Shown piece after piece: positions 49,577-59,226 of a DNA stretch of 64,000 nt. The position numbers and the translations under genes are program-made. This stretch comes from Desulfofustis sp. (GTDB lineage Bacteria > Desulfobacterota > Desulfobulbia > Desulfobulbales > Desulfocapsaceae), in NCBI GenBank assembly GCA_022340565.1, contig JAJDNR010000144.1, positions 1 to 64,000 on the forward strand, read 5' to 3'. The notes under the pieces were generated by a model. The model searched no databases, was not told the DNA's origin, and was given only the letters and a program-made list of their open reading frames with translations. Within the stretch, counting starts at the first letter, position 1; the number at the start of each line of letters is the position of its first letter.

Positions 49577-50094
49577 GCTGTATCCGCAGGTTTTACGGCA
49601 GGCTCATCCTCTGGAGAGGTGCCACGCAATGCTGACCAGAACAACCGGCAATGACGGATAATGCATGCCACCGCAAAAATCAGGTAAACAGAGTAGAGGT
49701 AATTGATAGGAATGCGCAGGGAGGCGGTGTGCTCACGCTTCATAAAGGTTATGTAATCCCAGCTTGCCGGCAGCGATATGATCAGAAGCACGACCAGAAT
49801 CACACTGGTAATCATGGTGAAAATCCGCCGTGCGTTGTCGGAAACGGCATTGTAGAGAATGTCCATACGGATTTCGTCTTCATCCGACAAAACCACCCCG
49901 GAACCCCACAGTACCCCCCAGAGCCAACAGAGCAGGCAGACTTCCTCGCTCCACGAGAGCGGCCGAACCAGAAAATAGCGAAAGCCGATCTGCAGCACAA
50001 AGACCACGAACATCGTTCCCAGCAGCGCGACGGAGACATTCTCGGCCCGTCGATGCAGCCAACGGCCATTGAGCCAGTTGATTTTTTGTGCCAT
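49573..50094 (-). CDS. TRAP transporter small permease (DctQ)
   Basis: Four TM helices, RPLSWSEEVCLLCWLWGVLWGSGVVLSDEDEIRMDI; ATGA overlap with DctM. Confidence 0.9.
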   Translation of the reverse strand: MAQKINWLNGRWLHRRAENVSVALLGTMFVVFVLQIGFRYFLVRPLSWSEEVCLLCWLWGVLWGSGVVLSDEDEIRMDILYNAVSDNARRIFTMITSVILVVLLIISLPASWDYITFMKREHTASLRIPINYLYSVYLIFAVACIIRHCRLFWSALRGTSPEDEPAVKPADTA

Positions 50095-50146
50095 GGCGAA
50101 CCTTCGTGCAAATAAGACTTCCTGATTTCGCTCGCTCCCGCTGGAG

Positions 50147-50178
50147 CGCTTCTGCTGCCGCTTTCAGCAGCAGAAGCG
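50147..50178 (-). repeat. Intercistronic stem-loop between TRAP dctP and dctQ
   Basis: CGCTTCTGCTGC / GCAGCAGAAGCG, 12-bp perfect arms, 8-nt loop. Confidence 0.85.
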
Positions 50179-50188
50179 TGTTTCGCTT

Positions 50189-51178
50189 TTAGAGGGCGTT
50201 GATTTTTTCCAGTGCGCCCGGCGGCCAGTCTTTACCGTACTTGTCGACATATTTCTTCTGGGCGTATTCACGGAACGCATTGACATCCGGTGTATACACT
50301 TTCATTCCCTGGGCCTTGAAGGACTCCAGCGCCTCATTCTCGAGGGCGGTAAATTTCGCTTCATAGTCGTCCATGGCTTTTTCCGCAGCAGCCTGAAACG
50401 CAGCCTGCTTGTCCGGCGACATCGCATCCCAGATTTTTGCCGAAACCGCCATGACATCATAGCCGATTACATGACTGGTCAAGACATACTGGGTGGTAAC
50501 CTCGTTGAACTTCATGAGCTGGGTGTTCAGCGGCGGATTGTCCTGGCCGTCGATGGCGCCGGTCTGCAGCGCTGTGTAGGTCTCTGCAAAGGCGACAGGG
50601 GTGGGGGTCGCGCCAATTGACTCGCCGAGGAACTGCCAGAATTCACCAGGCGGCATACGCAGTTTGATGCCGGAAAGGTCGGCCGGTGTCTTGATCTCCT
50701 TATCCGGTTTCAGGTTCACGTTACGGGATCCGAAATAGACGGGGACGATGACCTGGATACCAAGATCATCGTGGGCCATCTTGATGAATTCCTGTCCCAC
50801 ATCGCTCTTGAACACCTTTCGCAGGTGAGCCACATCGCGGAAAAGGTAAGCCGAGGTCATCAGCGACCAGGCAGGCAGCTGTTTCGAGATATCCGCCGGG
50901 GCCAGGTTGACCATTTCGACATTACCCCGCTGCAGCGCGACCAGTTCAGTTCCCTGTTTGAACAGTGAATTGAGATAATAGGGTTCGAAGTCGAAATCGT
51001 CCTTGATCATTTCAGCGAAGGCCTTGTAAGCCTCGGCACGGGGGTCTTGCTCGGCGAACGCACAACTGAATTTAAGCTTTGTTTTGGCCTGGGCGAAAAC
51101 GCTTGAGGGAACGGCTGCAAGTGCAATTGCCAGCACACCTGCGACAACGACGAGACATCGTGTTAATCGGGATTGCAT
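50189..51178 (-). CDS. TRAP transporter substrate-binding protein (DctP)
   Basis: Signal peptide from MQSRLTRCLVVV; DLSGIKLRMPPGEFWQFLGESIGATPTPVAFAETYTALQTGAIDGQDNPP. Confidence 0.93.
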   Translation of the reverse strand: MQSRLTRCLVVVAGVLAIALAAVPSSVFAQAKTKLKFSCAFAEQDPRAEAYKAFAEMIKDDFDFEPYYLNSLFKQGTELVALQRGNVEMVNLAPADISKQLPAWSLMTSAYLFRDVAHLRKVFKSDVGQEFIKMAHDDLGIQVIVPVYFGSRNVNLKPDKEIKTPADLSGIKLRMPPGEFWQFLGESIGATPTPVAFAETYTALQTGAIDGQDNPPLNTQLMKFNEVTTQYVLTSHVIGYDVMAVSAKIWDAMSPDKQAAFQAAAEKAMDDYEAKFTALENEALESFKAQGMKVYTPDVNAFREYAQKKYVDKYGKDWPPGALEKINAL

Positions 51179-51432
51179 GGGACACCTCCTTGTTGAATTG
51201 ATGGAACTACCGGGAAACGCACAGGGCTGAGGCTGAACATGGAGCATGCCGGGCACGGCGGCGGCCGGCAGCACCATGTCCTTGACACACGATAAGGCAG
51301 GTAAATCCCGTGTGCCAATGGCTGCGCCCAGTATTTCAGAGACATCCCTGACACCTGAAGATTCCCCCCCAATGTAAAAAAATCTCTTCATTCATCATGA
51401 CTGACAGACGAGCGCTCTCGGCAGCTTTTCTG

Positions 51433-53190
51433 TCAGGTGCTCACATGGCCGATATGCTGGCCGGGCGAGTAGATGTCGAGAATATTCCAGTGGCCGGCGG
51501 TCGGCACCGGGTTATTGATCATCGGCACGTCGAGCACCACCGGCTTGTTCATTTCCATCGCCTTGATCAGGGCCGGCTTGAAATCCGCCGCGGACTGAAT
51601 CCGTATCCCCTCGACTCCGTAGGCCTTGGCGATTTCGGCATAGTTCGGGGAGGTCGATTTACCGTTTTTCTCGAACACCGTGCCGAAGGTTGTCCCGAAA
51701 TGGGCCTTCTCGAGGCCGGCGATGGTACCGAAGGCGTTGTTGTTCATGATCACCCAGATCACCGCGATCTCTTCGTGGTAGGCGGTGGCAAGCTGGGCGG
51801 GGTTCTGCCCGAAGCCGCCGTCGCCGATCAGGGCGACTACGATCTTGTTCGGCTCTGCGAGCTTGGCCCCCATCGCCGCGGGCCCGCCGAAGCCCATGGT
51901 CGCGAAGCCGCAGGGATTGAGGATGGAGCCCGGCTTGTAGACGGGGAACTGCTGGCCGACCCCGTTCTTGTTCCAGCCAACGTCGGTGGTGATGATCGCA
52001 TCGCGGGGCAGGACCTCGCGCACCTCAGCGAGGATGCGTTCCGGCATCATTGGGAAGGAGTCGCTCTGTTCCATCTCGATGTTGCCCGCCTTGAACATCT
52101 TTCTGACGTCGGCGATTTCCTCGATCAGTTTGGGTCTGCGGATACCGTTCGGGAATTTCTGCCTGGCGACGCCGCACAGCATCGACAGCGACTGCTTGAG
52201 ATCGGCGACCACGCCGATCTCGACCGGATAGTTGCGTCCGATCTCTGACGGCTCGATATCGATCTGGATCAGTCTGGTCCTAGGGATGTCGAACGTGAAT
52301 TCCGGGTACCAGGAGCTGGCGTCCGCCTCCTTGAAACGGGTCCCCAGGCCGAGGATGAGGTCGGCCTCGCGGCACGAGTCGTTGATGTACTGCGTGCCCC
52401 AGAAGCCGGTCATGCCGAGGGTCAGCGGATGATCGTCCGGCAGCGCCCCTTTGCCCATCAGGCTGTGGGCGACGGGGATATGCAGATGGTCCACCAGCTG
52501 CTTCAGCTCCTCGGCCGCCCCGGCTAGCACAACCCCGCCCCCGACGTAGAGAAGCGGCTTTTTGGCTTGGCCCAGCAGGCTGACGATATCTTCCGCCGTG
52601 GCCGCATCCATCGCCGGTTTCCTGAGCGCTTTGGCATTCTTCAGCTGGCGCTCGAACAGTGCCGGGTCGATCTGCTTGGAGAAAATGTCCATCGGCACAT
52701 CCACCAGTACCGGGCCCGGCTGGCCGTTTTCCGCCAGAGTAAAGGCCTTTTCCATAATCTCCGGAAACAGCTCCGGCCGCTCCACGCGCCACACCCGTTT
52801 CACGAAGGGGCGGTAGATCTCGCACTGGGCTCCGTCGGCATGGAGGTTGACTTCCTGGTGCGGATGCTTGCCGTAGTAGTGGCTGGGGATGTCGCCGGCG
52901 ATGACCACCATCGGGATGCAGTCAAGCGCCGCATTGGCGACACCGGTGGCGGCATTGGTCAGGCCAGGGCCGAGGTGGCTGAGCACCACCGCAGCCTTGC
53001 CGGTGATGCGGGCATATCCGTCGGCGGCATGGGAGGCGATCTGTTCATGGCGTACGTTGATGAATCTGATCGAGCTCTTCTCGAGCGCCGCCAGCACCGC
53101 GATGTTGGTGTGCCCGCACAGGCCGAAGATATGTTTGATGCCCCTGCCTTCGAGGTATTTCACCAGCTGATGGGAAACCAGATCTTTCAT
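51433..53190 (-). CDS. ThDP-dependent enzyme, acetolactate synthase-like superfamily
   Basis: RHEQIASHAADGYARITGKAAVVLSHLGPGLTN; C-terminal GDGGFGQNPAQLATAYHEEIAVIWVIMNNNAFG ThDP motif. Confidence 0.88.
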   Translation of the reverse strand: MKDLVSHQLVKYLEGRGIKHIFGLCGHTNIAVLAALEKSSIRFINVRHEQIASHAADGYARITGKAAVVLSHLGPGLTNAATGVANAALDCIPMVVIAGDIPSHYYGKHPHQEVNLHADGAQCEIYRPFVKRVWRVERPELFPEIMEKAFTLAENGQPGPVLVDVPMDIFSKQIDPALFERQLKNAKALRKPAMDAATAEDIVSLLGQAKKPLLYVGGGVVLAGAAEELKQLVDHLHIPVAHSLMGKGALPDDHPLTLGMTGFWGTQYINDSCREADLILGLGTRFKEADASSWYPEFTFDIPRTRLIQIDIEPSEIGRNYPVEIGVVADLKQSLSMLCGVARQKFPNGIRRPKLIEEIADVRKMFKAGNIEMEQSDSFPMMPERILAEVREVLPRDAIITTDVGWNKNGVGQQFPVYKPGSILNPCGFATMGFGGPAAMGAKLAEPNKIVVALIGDGGFGQNPAQLATAYHEEIAVIWVIMNNNAFGTIAGLEKAHFGTTFGTVFEKNGKSTSPNYAEIAKAYGVEGIRIQSAADFKPALIKAMEMNKPVVLDVPMINNPVPTAGHWNILDIYSPGQHIGHVST

Positions 53191-53215
53191 GATGCTCCTC
53201 CTTACCCCGTAACCG

Positions 53216-54619
53216 TTACCAGGTTTCTGTGTTGTAGAATTCTCCGAACAGTTCCTCGTCGCTCGGCTTGTCTTCGGCAATCGGCCGGGCCACCCAGGTG
53301 TAGTTGAGGTAATGTTTCAAAGAGATATTTTCGTTGGTTATATTGCCGGCCCAGACCCCGCAGCCCATGCTCGAGGTCATCGGCATGCCGTTGGTGAAGC
53401 TGCCGGCATTGGCCTTGGACTGCGGCTGCCGGACCATCATCCTGCTTACCGGGGCGGTCAGGGCGAGACGGTGGATGTGTTCGTCGTTGAACGAGTAAAT
53501 CCCGCATGAGTGGCCTTTGCCCTGGGTTTCGTATATCCTGGACACCATGTCCAGCGCCATTTCGAAACCGCGGTATTTGAAGATGGACAGGAAGGTGCCG
53601 AGCTTCTCGGTGGAGAACGGGTGCTCCTTGCCGATCTTGTCCTCTTTGATGATCAGGAACTTCTTGTCGTCGGGAATCGTGAAGCCGGCTTTTTCGGCAA
53701 TCAGCCTGGCCGCGCAGGCGATGGTGTCGATGGTTCGGTGGCCGTCCTGCCACAGCACCGGTTCGAGTAGAGCCTTCTGCTCGTCGGAGACCAGGTATCC
53801 GCCTTCCTCCTGCAGCTGAGCGAGGAAGGCGTCGTAGATGGTTTCCTCGACAACCAGGTTGCCGTCCGCCGAACAGCCGGAACCGAAATCGGACATCTTG
53901 CTGAGCATCGAATTGCGGGCCGCCTCCTTGATGTCGGCGGTCTCGTCGATAACCATCGTCGAATTGCCCTGGCCGGCCGCATAGGCAGGTTTCCCGGACA
54001 TGTGCGCCGATTTGGCCATGGCCGGGCCGCCGGTGGCGACGGTCAGATCGCAGATCGCCATCAGTTCCTGGGCAAGCGGAATGGAAGGCCGTTCAGCGCA
54101 GACATAGAGGTCTTCGGGCAGACCGATCTTGCCGAGGGCCTTGCGCATGATGGCGACGGTCTCGATGGTGGTCTGTTTGGCCCGCGGATGCGGGGAGAAT
54201 ATCACCGCGTTCTTGGCCTTCAGCGCGTAGATGCCCATGCCGGGCGGGGTCAGTGCGGGGTTGGTGGTCGGCACCAGGGCCGCGACCACACCCACCGGTT
54301 TGGCATACTTGACCAAGCCTTTCTCGGGTATCTCTTCGACGATGCCCATACTTTTCTGGCGCAGTGCGTCACGGAGGATGCCCTTGATCTTGAAGCGCTT
54401 GTTGGGGCGGCCTTCCCAGTCCCCCAGACCGCTCTCTTCCACACCCATGCGGGCAAGACGGGTGAAGGTCTTCTCGTTGGCGGTGGCCCAGGCGACCGCC
54501 TGAATGGCCCGGTCGACCTCGGCCTGGCTGAGGTTCTCTATCTGTTTCTGGGCTGCGCGTGCGCGTGCCAGAAGCTCCCGGGCGTATCGTTCTTCTTCTT
54601 CGGTGATGGGGCGTGCCAT
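53216..54619 (-). CDS. CoA-acylating aldehyde dehydrogenase (AdhE-N/sulfoacetaldehyde dehydrogenase-like)
   Basis: VGVVAALVPTTNPALTP, FGSGCSADGNLVVEETIYDAF, SMGCGVWAGNITNENISLKHYLNYT. Confidence 0.85.
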   Translation of the reverse strand: MARPITEEEERYARELLARARAAQKQIENLSQAEVDRAIQAVAWATANEKTFTRLARMGVEESGLGDWEGRPNKRFKIKGILRDALRQKSMGIVEEIPEKGLVKYAKPVGVVAALVPTTNPALTPPGMGIYALKAKNAVIFSPHPRAKQTTIETVAIMRKALGKIGLPEDLYVCAERPSIPLAQELMAICDLTVATGGPAMAKSAHMSGKPAYAAGQGNSTMVIDETADIKEAARNSMLSKMSDFGSGCSADGNLVVEETIYDAFLAQLQEEGGYLVSDEQKALLEPVLWQDGHRTIDTIACAARLIAEKAGFTIPDDKKFLIIKEDKIGKEHPFSTEKLGTFLSIFKYRGFEMALDMVSRIYETQGKGHSCGIYSFNDEHIHRLALTAPVSRMMVRQPQSKANAGSFTNGMPMTSSMGCGVWAGNITNENISLKHYLNYTWVARPIAEDKPSDEELFGEFYNTETW

Positions 54620-54765
54620 GGTCTTGTCTCCTCTGGGCCGAAACCGCAACCGGCCGATATCGATGCGTTGAAGGTGCGTTGGTGCCGGATTTTTGTCTTT
54701 CCGGTCAAAACAGCACCGCATGCACGGCATAGTATTGCATTAAACAGGACGATGTTCTGTTGATT

Positions 54766-54794
54766 AGGATAGCTCGATGATTTTGAACTGTCAA
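54766..54794 (-). promoter_or_regulatory. Near-consensus promoter on the minus strand, TTGACA-N17-TATCCT
   Basis: Minus-strand TTGACA at 54794-54789 and TATCCT at 54771-54766; imperfect palindrome ACAGGACGATGTTCTGT just downstream. Confidence 0.6.
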
Positions 54795-55049
54795 TAAAAA
54801 TATAATCTTCATGTGCCGAGGATCCATATAACCGGGGCAAGGGGGGCTTATTGCGCCGCTGCAGGGGCAGAAAAAGCGGCTGAAAGATTTCTCGGAATGC
54901 ATGGAACAAGGAGAATGGCACCGCGGTTCCGCTAAGCCCGAAAGTGGCAACGAGCCGCATCCCTGTCGGGCGGCACTGCAGCCGTTATTTGATCTGAACC
55001 GGTGTAAGACCGGCAGCCGCGAATCAGGACTGCGGTCTTCCCGGACCGC

Positions 55050-55856
55050 TCAGACGGGCGCCCCGAGTAATTCTGAAATTCTCCGGCTGGCGCTCAGCAG
55101 GTGGCTGGCCAGTTCCGCCTCACGTTCCTGGGAAAAGCGCTGAACCGGTCCGACAATGGTGAGGGCAGACTCCACGCTCAGATCGTGATTGAAGATAGGG
55201 GCTGCGAGCGCAGCCACTTCGAGTTCGCGTTCACCCCGGTTGACTTCGTAGCCGCGCTTTTTTATGTCACCGAGTTTCTCGATCAGGATGTGATGATCGG
55301 TGATGGTTTCGCTGGTGAACCGCTTGAGTTCCGGCTGGCCGAGCACACGCTCGGCCAAGCCGGCGGGACCGTAGGTCATGAAAACCCTGCCCGCAGCGGA
55401 GGCGTGCAGTTCCATATGCTCGCCCTCCTGGATGTCGAAGACCAGTCTCGAGGAGCCGTACTCCCTGGCCAGGCAGATGCAGGTATCTCCGTCGAGGTGA
55501 AACAACGCCACCGATTCCCCGCTGGCTTCGGCCAGTTCTCTCAAGATCGGTTGTGAAACCGTCAGCAGGCTGTTCGATTTCTCGTATATCTTGCCGAGCG
55601 CCATCAGTTTGGGGCCGAGCCGGTAGCTTGACGACGGCATCCGGGTCAGAAACCGCAGGGCGACGAGCGTCCCGCACAAACGGTGGATCCGGCTCTTGTA
55701 CAAACCGGTCTTGTCGCTGAGTTCACGCAGCGACAACTCTGGTTCCCTGACCGAAAAATGATCGAGGATGCGCAGCGCGGTGGCGAGACTGTCGACGATG
55801 GGGGCGGACGTGGTCGACTGTTCCTGGTGTTTCTGTGGAGATATCTTGGGCGACAT
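55050..55856 (-). CDS. IclR family transcriptional regulator
   Basis: wHTH LSLRELSDKTGLYKSRIHRLCGTLVALRFL; effector domain GESVALFHLDGDTCICLAREYGSSRL, SAAGRVFMTYGP. Confidence 0.92.
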   Translation of the reverse strand: MSPKISPQKHQEQSTTSAPIVDSLATALRILDHFSVREPELSLRELSDKTGLYKSRIHRLCGTLVALRFLTRMPSSSYRLGPKLMALGKIYEKSNSLLTVSQPILRELAEASGESVALFHLDGDTCICLAREYGSSRLVFDIQEGEHMELHASAAGRVFMTYGPAGLAERVLGQPELKRFTSETITDHHILIEKLGDIKKRGYEVNRGERELEVAALAAPIFNHDLSVESALTIVGPVQRFSQEREAELASHLLSASRRISELLGAPV

Positions 55857-55975
55857 GAAGGTGCTCCTGATTGGCCTTGAGAGCGGCGTTTCCAACTGGG
55901 TTCCCGATAACAGAATGGGCTCGCCGGCGCATCATGCTCAATGCTTTGCCTGTCGGGAAAATCCTGAGGCAGGAC

Positions 55976-56004
55976 AATATTGTTCTTGCCAGAAGAACGA
56001 TATT
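55976..56004. promoter_or_regulatory. Candidate IclR operator in the divergent iclR/lyase intergenic region
   Basis: AATATTGTTCTT-gccag-AAGAACGATATT, 11 of 12 paired. Confidence 0.6.
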
Positions 56005-56202
56005 CCATTAGAAAGGATATATTATTTTACAGCGGATGACAACAATAATTAATGATACTTTTCAAGGTAGCCTAGATTCGGCTCGATTGTACAATGGCTA
56101 CGATAATTCACAGAGATGGTGCGCGCAACGGCCGAAACAGCCCGCTGCTGTATGGGTTTACGCCTGTTGCGCATTCTCTGGCTTTGAACGAAGGGGGGCA
56201 TC

Positions 56203-57129
56203 GTGCAGAACAAAAAACCTGATGACGGCCTGCTGCTCGAAGATGAGGCATTGCGGGACGGACTGCAGATCGAATCGCAGATCTTTACGCTCGAACAGAA
56301 GGTGGAGCTTTTTAATCTGCTCAAGAGCGCCGGCGTCAAACGAATCCAGGTTGGTTCGTTCGTGCATCCGAAAATCGTGCCGCAGATGGCCGACACCGAT
56401 GAACTTATCAGGAGGCTGGGCCGGCAGCACGGCACCGTGATCTCGGCGCTGATCCTCAACGACAAGGGGCTGGACCGGGCCCTGGCCTGCGGGATCCCCC
56501 ATGTCAGCATGTCAGTGTCGGTCAGCGACACCCACAGCCGCCACAATGCACGAAGACCGGCGGCGGAGGCCCTCGACCAGATGGTCGAGCTGATAACACA
56601 TGCGCTCGCCCAGGGCCTGAAGGTCCGGGCGGGACTGCAGAGCGCCTTCGGCTGTGTCTATGAGGGGGCAATCTCCGAGGACGCTGTTCTGGCGGCGGTG
56701 GAACGGGTCGTTGCAACCGGCGTTGAGGAGATAAACCTGGCGGATTCCACCGGCATGGCCAATCCCCAGGCGATCAAATCCCTGGTGCGGCTGGTGGCAA
56801 AGCACTTTCCCGATACACGGATTTCCCTGCATCTCCACGACACCAGGGGCATGGGTATCGCCAACATGGTCAGCGGCTACGAGGCCGGTGTGCGCATCTT
56901 CGACGTCTGTGCCGGGGGATTGGGCGGCTGCCCCTTTATCAGGGGTGCCGCCGGCAATGTTCCCACCGAAGATAGCGTCAACCTGTTCGAATCGATGGGA
57001 ATCGACACCGGAATTGATTTGAAAAAAATCGTAGAAGCTGTTTCATTTCTCGAATCGGCGTTGAGCCGTTCACTCCCCGGCAGGATGAGCAGGGTCCTGA
57101 GGTTCCAGCAGCGTTGCGAACCCCTGTGA
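56203..57129 (+). CDS. Hydroxymethylglutaryl-CoA lyase-like protein
   Basis: LRDGLQIESQIFTLEQKVELFNLLKSAGVKRIQVGSFVHPKIVPQMADTDE; LHLHDTRGMGIANM; GGLGGCPFIRGAAGNVPTEDSVN; GTG start. Confidence 0.88.
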   Translation: MQNKKPDDGLLLEDEALRDGLQIESQIFTLEQKVELFNLLKSAGVKRIQVGSFVHPKIVPQMADTDELIRRLGRQHGTVISALILNDKGLDRALACGIPHVSMSVSVSDTHSRHNARRPAAEALDQMVELITHALAQGLKVRAGLQSAFGCVYEGAISEDAVLAAVERVVATGVEEINLADSTGMANPQAIKSLVRLVAKHFPDTRISLHLHDTRGMGIANMVSGYEAGVRIFDVCAGGLGGCPFIRGAAGNVPTEDSVNLFESMGIDTGIDLKKIVEAVSFLESALSRSLPGRMSRVLRFQQRCEPL

Positions 57130-57228
57130 GACAAAGACCCGGCCGCTGCCGGGCAGGGAAAAAACCGTAGTGCCGGGGAACCACGAGCCGATGCGGTCAG
57201 GAACAAACTCGAGAGGACAGAAACCATT

Positions 57229-58002
57229 ATGAGACAACAGAGCAAGGTACAGCTGCACATCCGGGGTCTGATTCTGGGCGGGCCGAGACCGGCGATCTGT
57301 TTGCCGCTGGTTGGCGGCACCCGGCACACGGTGGTCGAGGAGGCGAGAGCACTGACGGCGCTGCAGCCGGATCTGCTGGAGTGGCGCATCGACGGCTTCG
57401 AGCAGGTGGAAAACATCGATGAATGTCTGTCTCTGTTAAAGGAGATGCGGACGATCATCGGCGATATTCCGCTGATCTTCACCTGCCGCATCGATCAGGA
57501 GGGGGGCATGCAGCCCATATCCCCGGAGAAACGGCTGGAGCTAGTCTGCGCGGCCATGCAAACCGGAAATGTCGACATCCTCGACATCGAACTCTGCAAC
57601 CCCAGGGAGTTCATCGATACCGCCCGCAAGCAGGCAGCGGAAAGCGGCGTTAAACTGATCCTCTCCTACCACAACTTCACCCAGACTCCCAGTGAAGCCT
57701 TCATCTGCTCGAAACTGGCAGTGGCCCAGGAGGCAGGGGCGGACATCGCCAAACTTGCGGCGATGCCGCACGATCAGGATGACGTGCTGACGCTTCTCAG
57801 GGCCACGCTGCGAGCCAGAAACGAGATCATCGCCGGCCCCATCGTGACGATGTCGATGGGAACCCCCGGGGTGCTCAGCCGGCTGGCCGGGGGGCTGTAC
57901 GGCTCGGACGTCACCTTCGCCGTCGGCATGGGGGTATCGGCTCCGGGCCAGATACCGATCGGCGAACTGAAAAAGGGCATGGCGCTGCTCTACAACGATT
58001 GA
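57229..58002 (+). CDS. aroD: Type I 3-dehydroquinate dehydratase
   Basis: DLLEWRIDGFE, PLIFTCRIDQEGG, VKLILSYHNFTQTP, ADIAKLAAMPHDQDDVL, MGTPGVLSR; Schiff-base Lys region present. Confidence 0.92.
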   Translation: MRQQSKVQLHIRGLILGGPRPAICLPLVGGTRHTVVEEARALTALQPDLLEWRIDGFEQVENIDECLSLLKEMRTIIGDIPLIFTCRIDQEGGMQPISPEKRLELVCAAMQTGNVDILDIELCNPREFIDTARKQAAESGVKLILSYHNFTQTPSEAFICSKLAVAQEAGADIAKLAAMPHDQDDVLTLLRATLRARNEIIAGPIVTMSMGTPGVLSRLAGGLYGSDVTFAVGMGVSAPGQIPIGELKKGMALLYND

Positions 58003-58175
58003 GGCCGTGCTTACTATTGATGATATACGACGTGATAAAACCACAGTCTTTGATACCAGCCAGGGATCACGGGATCCTGTCTGATCATGAGCAGTGCTGC
58101 TGTCTGTCGGCATGCCATGCTGCAGATTCACGGACCCATTACCCATCACGCTCAATCTCACAAAGGAGGCTTCCC

Positions 58176-59174
58176 ATGAAAAGAGGTTTGCTGTTGCTGG
58201 TTGCATTGTTGTGCGGGCTGTTCCTGGTTTCGGCACAGGCCGCCGATTATCCTGATAAGGATCTGCAGGGGGTCATCATGTGGGGCGCCGGGGGTGCCAC
58301 CGATAACGTGACCCGGGCGATCACCCCGCTGGTGGAGCCGATCCTCGGCAAACAGATCGTGCTGATCAACAAGCCGGGAGGTACCGGGGCCATCTCCACC
58401 CAGTATGTCTACTCCAACCCGTCTGATGGCTACACTCTGCTGTTCGGGGCCGAGAATCCCCAGGTGCACCGGATTCTCGAGTTGTCCGACATGGACTACA
58501 AGGATTTTTATCCGATCAATATCCTCGGACGCGGAGTCGGCGTGATCGTCGCCAACAACGATACGCCCTGGAACTCGTTCAAGGAACTGGTCGAGGATGC
58601 CCAGAAACGCCCCGGTGAGATCAAGATGGGGTCGACGGGGCCGGGCGGGCTGCCGTACACGGTGGGCGCCATGACCAAATCGATCACCAACATGGACGTC
58701 ACCTATGTCCCGTTCCAGGGCGAGGGACCCGGGGTGACGGCTCTGCTGGGCGGCCATGTCGATTTCATTCCGGCGGGCATCACCGCGGTCCGCGAACACA
58801 TCCGTGCCGGGCGGGTCAAGGCACTTGCCATGGTCTCTGCCGAACCGGTTCCGGGACTGGAAGACATCCCGCTGATCACTGCCGATTTTCCCGAGTTCGA
58901 GAAATACCTGCCGTGGGGTCCGTTTTATGGTGTCTGGGTGAAAAGGGATGTGCCGGATGACGCCAAGCAGGTGCTTGTCAACGCGTTCAAACAGGGTGCG
59001 GCAGATCCCAAGTTCCAGGACTTCCTGAAGGATTTCGGTACGGTTTCGATGAATATCAGCGGCGACGAGGCCGATGCCTTCCTGAAGAAATGGCAGTCGG
59101 TAACCTGCTGGATGTATGAATATGCCGGTGCCACAAAAGTCTCACCGGAAAAACTGGGTATTCCCAAACCGTAA
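58176..59174 (+). CDS. Tripartite tricarboxylate transporter substrate-binding protein (TctC)
   Basis: Signal peptide; VIMWGAGGATDNVTRAITPLVEPILGKQIVLINKPGGTGAISTQYV. Confidence 0.92.
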   Translation: MKRGLLLLVALLCGLFLVSAQAADYPDKDLQGVIMWGAGGATDNVTRAITPLVEPILGKQIVLINKPGGTGAISTQYVYSNPSDGYTLLFGAENPQVHRILELSDMDYKDFYPINILGRGVGVIVANNDTPWNSFKELVEDAQKRPGEIKMGSTGPGGLPYTVGAMTKSITNMDVTYVPFQGEGPGVTALLGGHVDFIPAGITAVREHIRAGRVKALAMVSAEPVPGLEDIPLITADFPEFEKYLPWGPFYGVWVKRDVPDDAKQVLVNAFKQGAADPKFQDFLKDFGTVSMNISGDEADAFLKKWQSVTCWMYEYAGATKVSPEKLGIPKP

Positions 59175-59193
59175 TTAATGGTGCTGAAACCGA

Positions 59194-59223
59194 AGGCCTT
59201 CCCGGTTTTGTGCGGGAAGGCCT
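59194..59223 (+). repeat. Intercistronic stem-loop between tctC and tctB
   Basis: AGGCCTTCCCG (59194-59204) / CGGGAAGGCCT (59213-59223), 11-bp perfect arms, 8-nt loop. Confidence 0.85.
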
Positions 59224-59226
59224 GCG

